DNA of 64,000 nucleotides, taken from positions 1-64,000 of the forward strand of contig CAIKCI010000031.1 of NCBI GenBank assembly GCA_903825895.1, given 5' to 3'. A program made the position numbers and the translations under genes. This DNA is from an uncultured Actinomycetes bacterium. Lineage in GTDB: Bacteria; Actinomycetota; Acidimicrobiia; Acidimicrobiales; RAAP-2. The notes under the pieces are model-generated. The model saw nothing but the letters and a program-made list of their open reading frames with translations. It did not search any database and was not told where the DNA came from. The stretch's first letter is position 1; each line of letters begins with the position of its first letter. Shown here in pieces: positions 9,314 to 18,948 of this stretch.

Positions 9314-9329
9314 CTCTAAGGCTTAGAGC
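9307..9329. terminator. Short palindromic hairpin at convergent stops
   Basis: GCTCTAA at 9307-9313 pairs with TTAGAGC at 9323-9329. A nested alternative is CTCTAAG/CTTAGAG. It covers the stop codons of ftsH and the convergent DUF5719-like gene and could end transcripts from both sides. It is short and has no long U-tract. Confidence 0.4.
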
Positions 9330-10762
9330 CGCGGTTCGCTCACCATATTTCCGATACTCGATGCACTAGCGCCGGGGAAGTCTTCGCTCATACTCAAGTC
9401 CCCGTTGGCGCTGATCGCCAAGGAGTGGGTGCGCAGGACCGAAGCAATTCTCCTCGTCAGAGACATGGACGATCCTGGTTGGAGAACCACGCTCTTCAGA
9501 CCACTCACTGCATGATCTGACCCGTAGTTGATGACACTGACCTGCATGCTCACCGGTGTTGGCCCCGGATTGAAGAACGTGACACCTTTGGGACTCACCC
9601 CAAGATCTCCGACGAGCAGCCAGCGTCGTGCTGAGAGCGAGGATGGTGGCGTGGGGATGGCATTACCCCATCCTCCAGAAACTGCCCCCGCTACTTGGGT
9701 GGCCAAGGTGCCAATCACGCCGGGACCCTTCACCGTGACGAGGGCCGAATAGACATCATTCGTCGCCAGCCGCGATGAGGGAACCGTTGCATACGAGAGC
9801 GTGGAGTACGGCTGAATACTCTGGGTCACCGGGGCGAGCCACCCGCTCTTCAAGCGAATCCGAATCGTTGCGTACTCAAGAGATCGCGTGGGGTTGGCCA
9901 AGACCAGTGATTGCGCAGCACCAGGAGATGCGACACCGCGAGAGAAGGCAATGCGCCGCAGCAGTGAGCTTTGGCCGATGGTCACCGATGCTCCATTGGG
10001 TGAAGGGAGGACTTGTGTGGCAAACGCTGCAATTGATCCCTGTGTTGCCCTGACCGTGGTGGTCAAGGGCGTCTCGTGCGGTGCGAGGTTGACTCCCGAC
10101 AACACGACGAGACCGTGTGGCGGCACCACGATACCTTGGGCGTTCTGGGGAGCCAGATACCCAGCCGGCGATGTGAAGCTTGTATCCACGACCGCGCTCG
10201 TCGCCGTCGGGTTCACGAGTGAAATCGCATAGGTCTGATTATTTTGCGTTGACCCATTGGCAAAAAACCATGTTGTTCCCGTTGTCGAGGCACATGGGGT
10301 GAACGAAGCATTACCACTGGCGTTCAGCGACTCAAAGACACCAACGCCTCCCCCGTTCACCAGGACAGTGGCAGCCACCCAAAACCCTCCCTGCGCCAAA
10401 CGTGCAGGTGCGAACGCCGTCGTCGTCCCCGGAGGAATCGTGAGGGTCGCCCTTCCAGTTTTGCCGAGGTCATTCGAGGCGACAATGATGGCCGTCCTTG
10501 CGCTGTGCGTACTATTGACCAGTTCTATCTGGCCTTGGGTGGCCCCGGGGCGATCACCGAGGCCACCGCAGGTGGCCGATGCTTCTTGCGCGTCCACTGC
10601 TGCGATCGCCCCAGGAGCAATCGCTTGAGGCTGCACTGACGCGGTCTGACGGCTTGCCACACTCCACAGCGTCAGTGCCACGAGCACTGCAACAAAAGCA
10701 ATGAGTACCTGTGGCCTTCGCTGGAGGACCCGCTCGGCGCGGTGACGTCGTGACGGGCTCAT
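9323..10762 (-). CDS. Exported DUF5719-like protein (479 aa)
   Basis: An N-terminal signal anchor (basic MSPSRRHRAERVLQRR, hydrophobic about 19-35) is followed by a repetitive beta-rich extracellular region of Ig-like or jelly-roll character, for example the IELVNST, ISLVNPT and LVLANPT repeats with following hydrophobic strands. Such proteins are found directly after a giant GT2 glycosyltransferase in many actinobacteria, near whiB2/F420/mannose genes. The same order here supports the DUF5719 assignment. Its start overlaps the stop of the GT2 gene by four bases (ATGA), so the two are translationally coupled. Function is not established. A role in surface polysaccharide assembly is inferred from the pairing. 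Confidence 0.75.
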   Translation of the reverse strand: MSPSRRHRAERVLQRRPQVLIAFVAVLVALTLWSVASRQTASVQPQAIAPGAIAAVDAQEASATCGGLGDRPGATQGQIELVNSTHSARTAIIVASNDLGKTGRATLTIPPGTTTAFAPARLAQGGFWVAATVLVNGGGVGVFESLNASGNASFTPCASTTGTTWFFANGSTQNNQTYAISLVNPTATSAVVDTSFTSPAGYLAPQNAQGIVVPPHGLVVLSGVNLAPHETPLTTTVRATQGSIAAFATQVLPSPNGASVTIGQSSLLRRIAFSRGVASPGAAQSLVLANPTRSLEYATIRIRLKSGWLAPVTQSIQPYSTLSYATVPSSRLATNDVYSALVTVKGPGVIGTLATQVAGAVSGGWGNAIPTPPSSLSARRWLLVGDLGVSPKGVTFFNPGPTPVSMQVSVINYGSDHAVSGLKSVVLQPGSSMSLTRRIASVLRTHSLAISANGDLSMSEDFPGASASSIGNMVSEPRL

Positions 10763-13700
10763 GAAGGTTCCTTCTCGACGGCCACTGCCGCATCCTTACG
10801 AACCCTGCCTCGCCACCACCAGTCAAGCCATCGGTGACGACCAATGAGGAGTAGGGCTGCAACAATCCAACCAGCCACCATCACGATGTTCATCAACGCG
10901 TTCAAGGGAAGCACCTGCAAGGTGACCGAAGCACTCCCCGGAGAAACAGTAACGGTTTTCGCCCAACCGAACGCCGATGACGATGTTGGACTCCCAAGCG
11001 GCGAAGAAACTGAAAATGCGCTTGACGGAGCGCTGCCGAGATACGCAACCTGCGCGCCTGCACCAATCATCCCTGATGATCCATTGCCAGAGACCGGGAT
11101 CCACCCCACGAGGGCGCCAAACGACGACGACGTTGCCGACGCCGAGAGTGGGCGCGCTCGCGTTGAGAACCGAGCAAGAGAATCCGTTGTTTCATAGACA
11201 ACTGCGCCACCGCCATTGGGAACCCGTACAAGATCGTTCTGTTGGTTAAGCGCTGGAATGAGTGTCGAGGGTGGCGCTGCGGGAGCTCCGGTCTGAATTC
11301 CGGTCAGTGTTGGTGCAACGGCAGTCACCACGACGATGGCTTGGACTCCCGTTGGCGCAAGGAGTTGGCCGAGTTCAGCAGTCTGCCCAGCGAGTGCTTG
11401 ATGAAGAGCATCGGTAATCGCCCCCGATGCCGTCGCCGAAGGGGGAACAAAGAAGTTCGATGAACCGGGCAAGCCGTCTTGTGACGTGCTCCACGCCAAA
11501 CCCGTCGCCACCGGCCACGAACTTCCCGGGATGGCCTGGGCGTTGCCCAGCCACAAGATGCGGTGACCCACGTTGGCGGGGGCATTCAAGAACGAAAGTG
11601 AATCGCTGTAGCCCGTGATGGGCATCTTCCATCGCCCATTCCCGGCGGATCCCAAAAGAGGAAGCAGCCCCACGAGGGCGGCCGCCACGCCGAGAATCCC
11701 GACGATCTGTCTCCACGAAAACTTCAATGACGCTAAGTCTTCGTCAAATGCCGCAAGGCCCAGTCCCACCAGTGCGGCGATGGCCACGGCCAGGGGTGCC
11801 AAGGTGCTCATGAGATCTGGAGCAAAGGTCCCAGCACCCCCTCGAGCGACGAACAACGCCAAGGCCAGCGCAGCCAACCCTATGCCGGCCATATGCGCCG
11901 CCAGACCGAAACGTCGTTCGCGGGCCAAGAACAGTGGCACCAGAGCTGCACACGGAAGCAGCCACTCCAATGCTCCTCCCCCATTGGGCCCAACCGCAAA
12001 GCGAAGAAGCCCACCTAAGCCCGGGTTTGCCCATGGTCCCCCCGCTACGCCAAAGACAGCGAAGCCACTCCACCCTGAAAGCACGGTCGTCGCCGTGAGC
12101 GGGAACACAAGGATCATGGCCACCACGACGGCACCCAGCACCCGCCCCAGGCCACGCAGCGCGTTGGGTGCACCGATGACCACACCTGCCAGGCCTGAAC
12201 CCAGCGCAGCAACGAGCACGATCACGAGCAGGGCTGGATCCAAGGCACCTGACACGGTCAAAAGAAGCGCCAGCGCCGTTACCGAACCCGGTCGACTGGC
12301 ACGCCAGCCTCGGGTCCCCACACGAACGCTTGGCCCAAAGGGTTCATCAAAAGGAGCCGTGCGTGTCAACCGCAACAGTCGAAGAATGAGAAAGGGCATA
12401 ACGCCGATGGCCACCATGCTTGAAAACCGCCCCGAAGCGATGGCATTCGCACCGAGGGCCACGCCACCGTAGGCCACCGCTCCAAGCAGTCGGGCGCGCG
12501 CGGTTGCCACCGGCTTGATCAATCGACTGACACCCCACGCTCCAAATGGAATAGCACCGAGAAAGATCAGTCGCTCGATGATGCCGACGTGGCCGAGCGT
12601 CAAGGTGCTCGCCAACGCGAAGACTGCGTAGCCCGGGTGCGTTGGAGCTCCATTGCCGATACCTGGCGACTGCCAACTCGCCAGCACGTGATGCCACAGT
12701 GACGTCCATGAACCAAGCGGCACCAGTTGCCCGACCAGGGGGAGCCGACTTCCAAGAATATTTCGGGAGCCAACGAGGTAGACGACAACGGCGACAAGAG
12801 AGAGAACGAACACCGATCGCCCCGACGTCAGTCGTTTCTTTCCTCGTTGGTGGCGTTGACGACGGCCGAGGTCATCGAGTTCGTCGAATCCTTCATCGTC
12901 GCTGAACGCTCCACCAAAACTTGCTTCCGATGATCCTTCAAATTCGTCGGTGGTTTCTCCTGGGGCTAAGGCACCGCGGGCAACGTCGTAGCCGTTGTGG
13001 ACCAGGCGTGAGAGAAAGAGACGGAATCGCCGTGCTCCTCGTGACTGATTCTTGCGAATCATTCGATCATTCATCTCTCTGATCTTGTGCAGTCTGGCGT
13101 GTTGTACTCCGAGGTCCCGGCGATTCCGCCACCTCAAGCGCCACGCTTCGCGAATATCCACCGCACGGTCCACATCACGTCCCAGCAAGGAAACGGCAAC
13201 TTCACCCAGGTCAAAAAGTGCCAAGAGCAGGAGGGTGAGCACTCGCTCGAACCTTCCCCAGCAGACCACCAGGGTTCGAATTTGATTTCGTCGCCGAAGG
13301 CGAGCTTGGCTCGAGAGGTCAGCCACGGCGAGAAGTTCGGCACAATCACGTTCGCCATTGACGAGCGCTTCTCGATGGCCCACGACGGCCTGCGGTGCAC
13401 AGACAATGCGCGCACCAACAACGTGGGCCCGCCATGAAAGGTCCAGGTCTTCCCCAAATGCCAGGAGCGACTCATCGAAACCCCCCAGTAAACGCAAAAG
13501 ATCATCTCGAATGAGTTGCACTCCACCTGGAGCGATAAAAACGTCTCGGACGGCGTCGTGTTGGCCTTGATCAAATTCTCCAGGCTGTACTCGTTCAACC
13601 ACCGTGCCGAATCGGTCAACGCTTTGACCGACATGCAAAATGATCGAAGGATCTGCGGCCGTGACGTACTTTGGCGTGATGATTCCAGCATTGGAGCGAA

Positions 13701-14028
13701 AACTCTCTTCGACGAGCTGATGGACGGCGTCAGGCGCCAAGACCACGTCATCGTGGCAAAGCAATAAGAACTGCGCACCTTGGACCATCTCCAAGCTTGA
13801 GTTCACGGCAGCGCCAAATCCACGGTTCTCGGGCGAGCGGGCAACAAACGCTGAAGGAAGGACTCGCTTGATGCGGTCGCTGGGGTCATGGTCCCCTCCG
13901 TTGACGACGACCAAGGTCGAGAGCGTCGAATAGTCCTGCGAAGCAAGCGATGCCAACGTCGCCTCGAGATGCTCGCTCAGCCCGGTGCTCACGACCACGG
14001 CGACAACTGCTGGTGCTTCGGTCTCCAT
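10759..14028 (-). CDS. GT2 glycosyltransferase fused to a large membrane domain (1089 aa)
   Basis: Residues 1 to about 240 form a GT-A family 2 domain: VVAVVVSTGLSEHLEATLASL at the start (partly quoted), LLCHDDVVLAPDA as the metal-binding DxD-like element, and FGEDLDLSWRA as the acceptor-side ED motif. After a charged linker rich in Asp/Glu/Arg (about 330-395) come roughly a dozen transmembrane helices and an extracytoplasmic section near the C-terminus. This two-part layout is typical of the actinobacterial family paired with DUF5719. It probably makes or exports a surface polysaccharide, with the sugar unknown. It is the first gene of a two-gene unit. Confidence 0.88.
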   Translation of the reverse strand: METEAPAVVAVVVSTGLSEHLEATLASLASQDYSTLSTLVVVNGGDHDPSDRIKRVLPSAFVARSPENRGFGAAVNSSLEMVQGAQFLLLCHDDVVLAPDAVHQLVEESFRSNAGIITPKYVTAADPSIILHVGQSVDRFGTVVERVQPGEFDQGQHDAVRDVFIAPGGVQLIRDDLLRLLGGFDESLLAFGEDLDLSWRAHVVGARIVCAPQAVVGHREALVNGERDCAELLAVADLSSQARLRRRNQIRTLVVCWGRFERVLTLLLLALFDLGEVAVSLLGRDVDRAVDIREAWRLRWRNRRDLGVQHARLHKIREMNDRMIRKNQSRGARRFRLFLSRLVHNGYDVARGALAPGETTDEFEGSSEASFGGAFSDDEGFDELDDLGRRQRHQRGKKRLTSGRSVFVLSLVAVVVYLVGSRNILGSRLPLVGQLVPLGSWTSLWHHVLASWQSPGIGNGAPTHPGYAVFALASTLTLGHVGIIERLIFLGAIPFGAWGVSRLIKPVATARARLLGAVAYGGVALGANAIASGRFSSMVAIGVMPFLILRLLRLTRTAPFDEPFGPSVRVGTRGWRASRPGSVTALALLLTVSGALDPALLVIVLVAALGSGLAGVVIGAPNALRGLGRVLGAVVVAMILVFPLTATTVLSGWSGFAVFGVAGGPWANPGLGGLLRFAVGPNGGGALEWLLPCAALVPLFLARERRFGLAAHMAGIGLAALALALFVARGGAGTFAPDLMSTLAPLAVAIAALVGLGLAAFDEDLASLKFSWRQIVGILGVAAALVGLLPLLGSAGNGRWKMPITGYSDSLSFLNAPANVGHRILWLGNAQAIPGSSWPVATGLAWSTSQDGLPGSSNFFVPPSATASGAITDALHQALAGQTAELGQLLAPTGVQAIVVVTAVAPTLTGIQTGAPAAPPSTLIPALNQQNDLVRVPNGGGAVVYETTDSLARFSTRARPLSASATSSSFGALVGWIPVSGNGSSGMIGAGAQVAYLGSAPSSAFSVSSPLGSPTSSSAFGWAKTVTVSPGSASVTLQVLPLNALMNIVMVAGWIVAALLLIGRHRWLDWWWRGRVRKDAAVAVEKEPS

Positions 14029-14144
14029 GTAGGAACCGAGGCTAGTTCGCTAATCGTGCCTGACCCTGCTTGCTAAAGTATCTCTTAAAGCGTACTGTTG
14101 TATCAGAGAGGTTAAAACCCCCGGCGAAACAAGGAGAACCAACG

Positions 14145-14663
14145 ATGACGCAAGCAAAGGGAACGCCCAAAACTGCTGCGACGAAGAAGAGTGGCGCGTC
14201 AACGACAAGCGCTTCGAAAAAGCCTGCCCCTAAAAAAACACCACCCAAAAAGAACGCCTCGAAATCAAGCACCCGCCAACAGGCGACAGCGACCACAGCT
14301 CCCCCAGAGCACGAAACCACAGCCACCGAACAACGCAGTCCACGACAGTCCGTGACCGACCAAGCAAAAGCAATTGGTTATACCGCCGTAGGCCTCAGCA
14401 TTATGGCGGGAGCAAAGTCACAGTCCTTGCTACGGGACTTTCAAAGAGACGTCGTGCCAGCACCAGTAATGACCGCCGCGAAAAAGGTCGATCAGCGCGT
14501 CGAGCACACCCTCGAACAGATTGAAGCAGGCATCGAGCGCCTGGAACAACGACTTCCCGAGATGCCCCAAAGTGTCATCAAGACAGTTCGAACCACTGGG
14601 CACACCGTGCGCGGCAAGGTTCGTGCGCAGTTGTTTCCTGACGATTCTTCAGGCGCTCAGTAG
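14145..14663 (+). CDS. Small basic, helical protein with Lys/Ala/Pro-rich tail (172 aa)
   Basis: Not recognised. The start at 14145 follows a good ribosome binding site (AAGGAGAACC). Residues 1-45 are a low-complexity Lys/Thr/Ala/Pro tail (KKPAPKKTPPKKNASK) resembling histone-H1-like or HupB-like tails. Residues about 70-150 are predicted helical and coiled-coil-like (KKVDQRVEHTLEQIEAGIERL, partly quoted). It could be a nucleoid-associated or phasin-like protein; neither can be shown from sequence alone. It is divergent from the GT2 gene. A plausible -10 TACTGT near 14093 would give a leader of about 40 bases. It overlaps the end of the convergent reductase gene by seven bases. Confidence 0.75.
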   Translation: MTQAKGTPKTAATKKSGASTTSASKKPAPKKTPPKKNASKSSTRQQATATTAPPEHETTATEQRSPRQSVTDQAKAIGYTAVGLSIMAGAKSQSLLRDFQRDVVPAPVMTAAKKVDQRVEHTLEQIEAGIERLEQRLPEMPQSVIKTVRTTGHTVRGKVRAQLFPDDSSGAQ

Positions 14664-15547
14664 TTTTCAGCCGCTCGCACCACGTCGGCGAGCGTGGCAG
14701 CGAGCGTGATTGAAGGCTTCCACGATGTTGCGGCGTGAAGTTTCGCAAAACTTCCGCGCAGAACGGGAACATCAACCGGTCGCACGAGCGCAGGGTCTTC
14801 AACTTGGGTCAAATTCACCCCAACAATCTCCATCAAGAGATCAACGATTTCGCTGATCTCGTGATCGACGCCTGACGCAACGTTGTAGATCTCGCCGGAC
14901 TGGCCATGTTCAAGCAACAAGCGATAGGCCCGGACGACATCACGGACGTCCGTGAAGTCTCGACGAGTAGACAAGGTGCCGACGCTCAGTTCACTGCGGT
15001 GCTGTTGCTTGGCTTCTACAATTCGCTGGGCTAAGGCTGAGACCGCAAAGATCGGTGCTTGCCCTGGGCCGACATGATTGAAGGGGCGCACCACGATGAC
15101 CTCTTGGCCAAACCCACGAGCCGCTTGGAGTACGACTTGTTCGGCGGCCGCCTTACTGGCCGCATAGGGCGTCGCTGGTGCGATCGTTCGCTCTTCATCG
15201 AGGGGAAGATCTTCTGGGGTCACGACACCATAGACCTCAGCTGAACTAATGAAAAGAATCTTCGGGTCGCTCGAGGCCTTGCGAGCGCCAGCGAGCACGT
15301 TGGCGGTACCCACAACATTCACCGCCAAGACGCGGCTGGGATCTTCCCACGACTCGCCGACATGAGACAGCGCAGCGAGGTGATAGATCGCCTCAGGTCT
15401 CGCTGCTGCGATCGCTGAACCCACCGATTCAGCATTCGTGATGTCCGTTTCTACATCGAGGATCGTTACCTCATCGCCATGCGACACCAAGTGGTCTCTC
15501 AGGTGCTGGCCGACAAATCCTTTGCCTCCAGTGATGATCGCTCGCAC
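14657..15547 (-). CDS. NAD(P)-dependent sugar reductase, GDP-4-dehydro-6-deoxymannose reductase (Rmd) type
   Basis: This extended short-chain dehydrogenase of 296 residues has the nucleotide-binding motif GGKGFVG (7-13), the catalytic YxxxK pair Y128/K132 and the segment RPFNHVGPGQ (154-163). That last segment is characteristic of Rmd, which makes GDP-D-rhamnose from the 4-keto intermediate. Family knowledge therefore points to GDP-deoxyhexose synthesis, though a GDP-mannose 4,6-dehydratase (Gmd) role cannot be excluded. No separate Gmd lies in the window. It is the last gene of the leftward glycosyltransferase operon, 9 bases after the preceding stop. Confidence 0.8.
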   Translation of the reverse strand: MRAIITGGKGFVGQHLRDHLVSHGDEVTILDVETDITNAESVGSAIAAARPEAIYHLAALSHVGESWEDPSRVLAVNVVGTANVLAGARKASSDPKILFISSAEVYGVVTPEDLPLDEERTIAPATPYAASKAAAEQVVLQAARGFGQEVIVVRPFNHVGPGQAPIFAVSALAQRIVEAKQQHRSELSVGTLSTRRDFTDVRDVVRAYRLLLEHGQSGEIYNVASGVDHEISEIVDLLMEIVGVNLTQVEDPALVRPVDVPVLRGSFAKLHAATSWKPSITLAATLADVVRAAENY

Positions 15548-15556
15548 GAATGAACC

Positions 15557-16717
15557 TTACTTCCCTTGTTTTTCGCCGTGCGCCACTGCCGCTACTCGAT
15601 ACGCCTCAAGATGCGATGCCGCAGCTTTGTCCCAGGTGTAGTCCTGAACGCGTTCAAGCCCACTGATCTTGCGGCGCTCTCGCTCGGCAGTTTCGGCATG
15701 AAATGCTTCAAGGAGCATCCTGGCCAGCGAATTTGGGTTGGCGGGTTCCGCCAACCAAGCGGCTGGCCCGCAGATTTCTTCCATCACCGAGCCTCGGGTC
15801 GTGACCACCGCAGCGCCACAGGCCAACCCTTCGGCGGCGGGGAGGCCAAATCCTTCATTGATCGATGGGTACACCACCGCCGATGCCGTGCGAAGCAGCG
15901 ATGGGAGATCTTCATCGGCAACGTAGCCGGTGAATCGCACTGAGTCAGGGGAAGGAAACACCTTGAGTGCTTGATCAAATCCCTCAAGGCCCCAGCCACG
16001 CTGACCCACGAACACCAGTTCTATCTCGGGAACGGCTGCAACAACTTCTTCAAAGGCCTTCAGCAAATCCACCAAGCCCTTGCGCGGTTCGAGAGTACCA
16101 ACGTGAACAAACCGGGGCCGGTTGACATCAAGACCTAATCGCGTCAGAACCACCTCGTCCGTCGTCGGCGCTGGAGGAGTCGGAGAAAAGCGAAGGTGAT
16201 CGATGCCGTGGGGAGCAGTAATAACAGGACCTGAATCGGGAAAGCGAGCGCGAAACGCCGCCGCCGTTCGAGACGAGACGCAAACAAGAGCGTCGGCACG
16301 ACGTGCCGCTTGCTTGATGGCCGCTTGAAAAAAATGAACCTTCGCCTTTTCGTGGACATCAGGCTGATCGAAGAATGTCATGTCGTGGATGGTGACCACG
16401 GTCGGCATCGCGCAACGCCCTGGAAGCGTGTAGTGCGGACCGTGATAGATCGTTGGACCAAAGGACGACACCTTGGCGCCCAGGAGCACCTTTTCGTAGA
16501 TCAACCGCAGGGGCCGAGGATCAGGAACCACCGAGACGATTGAAGCCGTCCGGTCAAGCTTGCTCCATCGAGGTCCGTCGCCCTTACGGGTGATAAGCCG
16601 TAATGAACACTCGTCGTGATAACTGAGGGCTTGCACCAGTTCAATGATGTACCGGCCAGCTCCCGCTGGTTGGACCGGAACAGCGCTGACATCCAAGGTG
16701 ACGTTCACGTCGCTCAT
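15557..16717 (-). CDS. GT4 glycosyltransferase (third of three)
   Basis: This is a GT-B fold retaining glycosyltransferase of family 4, which transfers sugars (often mannose) from a nucleotide donor to a growing glycan. It has the acceptor-side glycine-rich N-terminus, HDMTFFDQP, VGTLEPRKGL and the donor-binding E-x7-E motif in NEGFGLPAAEGLACG. The start at 16717 (386 aa) is chosen because its ATG overlaps the upstream stop as ATGA. An earlier ATG at 16732 would add five residues inside the previous gene. It has no membrane segment and probably acts at the cytoplasmic face. Confidence 0.9.
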   Translation of the reverse strand: MSDVNVTLDVSAVPVQPAGAGRYIIELVQALSYHDECSLRLITRKGDGPRWSKLDRTASIVSVVPDPRPLRLIYEKVLLGAKVSSFGPTIYHGPHYTLPGRCAMPTVVTIHDMTFFDQPDVHEKAKVHFFQAAIKQAARRADALVCVSSRTAAAFRARFPDSGPVITAPHGIDHLRFSPTPPAPTTDEVVLTRLGLDVNRPRFVHVGTLEPRKGLVDLLKAFEEVVAAVPEIELVFVGQRGWGLEGFDQALKVFPSPDSVRFTGYVADEDLPSLLRTASAVVYPSINEGFGLPAAEGLACGAAVVTTRGSVMEEICGPAAWLAEPANPNSLARMLLEAFHAETAERERRKISGLERVQDYTWDKAAASHLEAYRVAAVAHGEKQGK

Positions 16718-17793
16718 GCCAATGTCTTCCAAATGTCGAGGTGGGCCTGAGCGACATCAACCCACCGGTGTTGGCCAGCGAACGCTCGCCCCTGCTGACG
16801 AAGGTCCTCGAGCGAACCAGACAACTCGGCCTTGATCAACATTTCTCGAATCGCCGCTTGGTCCGTCGCGTCAACCTTCCAACATGCCTCACAGGCTTGC
16901 GTACTCGGTGTGGTGGTACTCACGATGACCGCTGCACCGTGCGCCATTGCTTCTAACGGCGGGAGGCCAAATCCTTCAAGAATCGGAACGTACACAAAGC
17001 AGCTGGCGCGCTCGTAGAGTCCGGCAAGGATCTCATCAGGCTGACGACCGGCAAAGATCACCCCGTCAGCTGGCTCTAAGGTCGGGCCCCAGCCCTGTGG
17101 GCCGACAATCAAGAGAGGGAGGGGTTCCGAGAACGCCAAGCGGGCTTCGCTGTAGGCATGGATCAGTCGTCGGAGGTTCTTTCTGGGCTCAAGGGTAGAG
17201 ACCGTCAAGAAAAAACGTCCGGTGATCCCACTGTGTTCGAGCAAGCGCGTGGTCGCTTCGTGATTGGCCGGTGGCATATGGTCAGAGCCTTCTCCAATAA
17301 TGCGCAAACGCTCTGGCGAGATTCCCGCTTCTTCAACTGCCTTCGCCACGGAGTCTGAAGGGGTCACCACCACTGCCGAAGATTTCACCACTTTTTGAAA
17401 TGCTGCTTCATGCCATCGCACCCCTCGAGACGTCGTCAGGGCAGGAACCTCGCGCCACCCAAGATCGTGAACCATGACCGAACATGGCGGCATACTCTTG
17501 TTGCTCGTCGGTCCGGCCAGCGATGAACGGTGGAGAACATCAAGGTCGATTGCTGGCAGAGTGCAGCCGCGATCCCAGAGCGCCATCTGTAGGCGATGGC
17601 CAAAACGTGACGCCGCCACATCGATCCCTTCGCCGACCAAGGGGTCATCCTTCGGCGCTCGACTCGTCAGCGCCACAAGGTCGAGGTCAGGATTCTCAAG
17701 CGCGACAAGTCCGGCGAAGAGGCCCTTCAGATAGGTGCCGATGCCTCCAGGAATCTCTTGACGGAGCTGTTCGCTGAGAATTCCGACCTTCAT
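16714..17793 (-). CDS. GT4 glycosyltransferase (second of three)
   Basis: A GT-B family 4 glycosyltransferase of 359 residues. It starts with the LSEQLRQEIPGGIGTYL acceptor-domain motif. It carries VSTLEPRKNLRRLI and the E-x7-E motif in LEGFGLPPLEAMAHG. It overlaps both neighbours by four bases (ATGA), so the three transferases are translated as one coupled unit. The donor sugar is not determinable. GDP-mannose or GDP-rhamnose is suggested by the Rmd-like gene downstream. Confidence 0.9.
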   Translation of the reverse strand: MKVGILSEQLRQEIPGGIGTYLKGLFAGLVALENPDLDLVALTSRAPKDDPLVGEGIDVAASRFGHRLQMALWDRGCTLPAIDLDVLHRSSLAGPTSNKSMPPCSVMVHDLGWREVPALTTSRGVRWHEAAFQKVVKSSAVVVTPSDSVAKAVEEAGISPERLRIIGEGSDHMPPANHEATTRLLEHSGITGRFFLTVSTLEPRKNLRRLIHAYSEARLAFSEPLPLLIVGPQGWGPTLEPADGVIFAGRQPDEILAGLYERASCFVYVPILEGFGLPPLEAMAHGAAVIVSTTTPSTQACEACWKVDATDQAAIREMLIKAELSGSLEDLRQQGRAFAGQHRWVDVAQAHLDIWKTLA

Positions 17794-18926
17794 CGATGCG
17801 AAGCCGCTCGGTAATAAAGATCTGTTAACCCAAGGGCCGTTTGCTCCCAGGAAAAATCTTGGACTCGCTTCGTTCCCGCAGTCACGAGCACCGATCGCTG
17901 CGCCTCGTCCGTGACGGCAATGCTCAAGGCCCGGGCCAGACCCTCAACATCAAAAGGTTCCACCATTAGTGATGCCCCGCCGATCACTTCGCTCAGGGCG
18001 CCAGCGCGCGTGCTGACGACCGGTACGCCAGCAACCATTGCTTGAAGCGGCGGATAGCCGAACCCTTCATACAGTGAGGGATAGGCCAAAACCCTGGCTG
18101 ACCCCAACAGCGCTGAAAGCACGCCATCGCTGAGATACCCAGGTCGGAGAATTCTCTTCTCAAGTCCTGACGCCGCCACTGCCTCGTCGAGGGCAACAGT
18201 CCCCCATCCTGGTGGTCCAGCAAGAACAAGCGTGACCTCGGGGAGGTCGTTGGCGATCTCTCGAAATGCTCGGACTAAGCCAGGGAGGTCTTTACGCGGT
18301 TCGGCCGTACCGATTGACAAGATATACGGGCGGCGTAGATCAGTAATCGCTTGTGCTCCTTCAAGATCGGGTTCGCTCAACTTAGGAATTCCCGAATGAA
18401 CTGCTCGTACTTGATGAGTGCTCACAGAAAAATAATCACGAATCTCTTCGGCAACGTAGTTCGAGTGCGTGTGGATCAGTGCCCCTCGCCTTACGGCGCG
18501 CTCGATGAGCATCGGGTAACGCAGTGTGTCAGCCTGACAGAGTTCGGGAAAGCGCAAAAACGTGAGATCGTGAACGGTAACGACTTGGCCAGCTCGCTTT
18601 GTTGGCGGGACCGTAAAATTTGTTCCATGGACGACATCAATCGGCCCGAGAAATCGCTCAAGGGAGACAAGATTCGATCGAGACCAGAGCATCGAGAGTG
18701 GCCGTGCTGGCATCGCTTTCTGCTCGGTCGATACTCCAGGCGGTACACGAGCAGCGAGGCCATCGCGCGTCCGCCAACTCACTGCATAGGCCGACAACGC
18801 AAGGTCATCCCGATCGCTCAGTGCCTCAAGAAGCGACGAGGTGAACACCCCAACGCCAGTGGGTAAACCCAAAAGGGGCGTTCCGTCTAGCGCAACATGG
18901 AGTTGAGGCACATCCTTCTTCGGCAC
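17790..18926 (-). CDS. GT4 glycosyltransferase (first of three), altered E-x7-E motif
   Basis: A GT-B family 4 glycosyltransferase of 378 residues with PTGVGVFTSSLLEAL, VHDLTFLRFPEL and IGTAEPRKDLPGLV. The donor-site motif reads YEGFGYPPLQAMVAG, so the second glutamate of the usual E-x7-E pair is a glutamine. The two neighbouring paralogues keep both glutamates. This change may alter activity or donor choice. The start is a GTG at 18926 with GAGAGG directly in front. The gene lies 22 bases after the SDR stop. Confidence 0.88.
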   Translation of the reverse strand: MPKKDVPQLHVALDGTPLLGLPTGVGVFTSSLLEALSDRDDLALSAYAVSWRTRDGLAARVPPGVSTEQKAMPARPLSMLWSRSNLVSLERFLGPIDVVHGTNFTVPPTKRAGQVVTVHDLTFLRFPELCQADTLRYPMLIERAVRRGALIHTHSNYVAEEIRDYFSVSTHQVRAVHSGIPKLSEPDLEGAQAITDLRRPYILSIGTAEPRKDLPGLVRAFREIANDLPEVTLVLAGPPGWGTVALDEAVAASGLEKRILRPGYLSDGVLSALLGSARVLAYPSLYEGFGYPPLQAMVAGVPVVSTRAGALSEVIGGASLMVEPFDVEGLARALSIAVTDEAQRSVLVTAGTKRVQDFSWEQTALGLTDLYYRAASHR

Positions 18927-18948
18927 CCTCTCAGCCTTTCACACTCGA

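Noticed and set aside
11615-12472. 285-codon frame on the plus strand rich in Pro/Arg/Ala
   Set aside because: Antisense to the membrane domain of the GT2 fusion. The composition reflects the reverse complement of hydrophobic codons.
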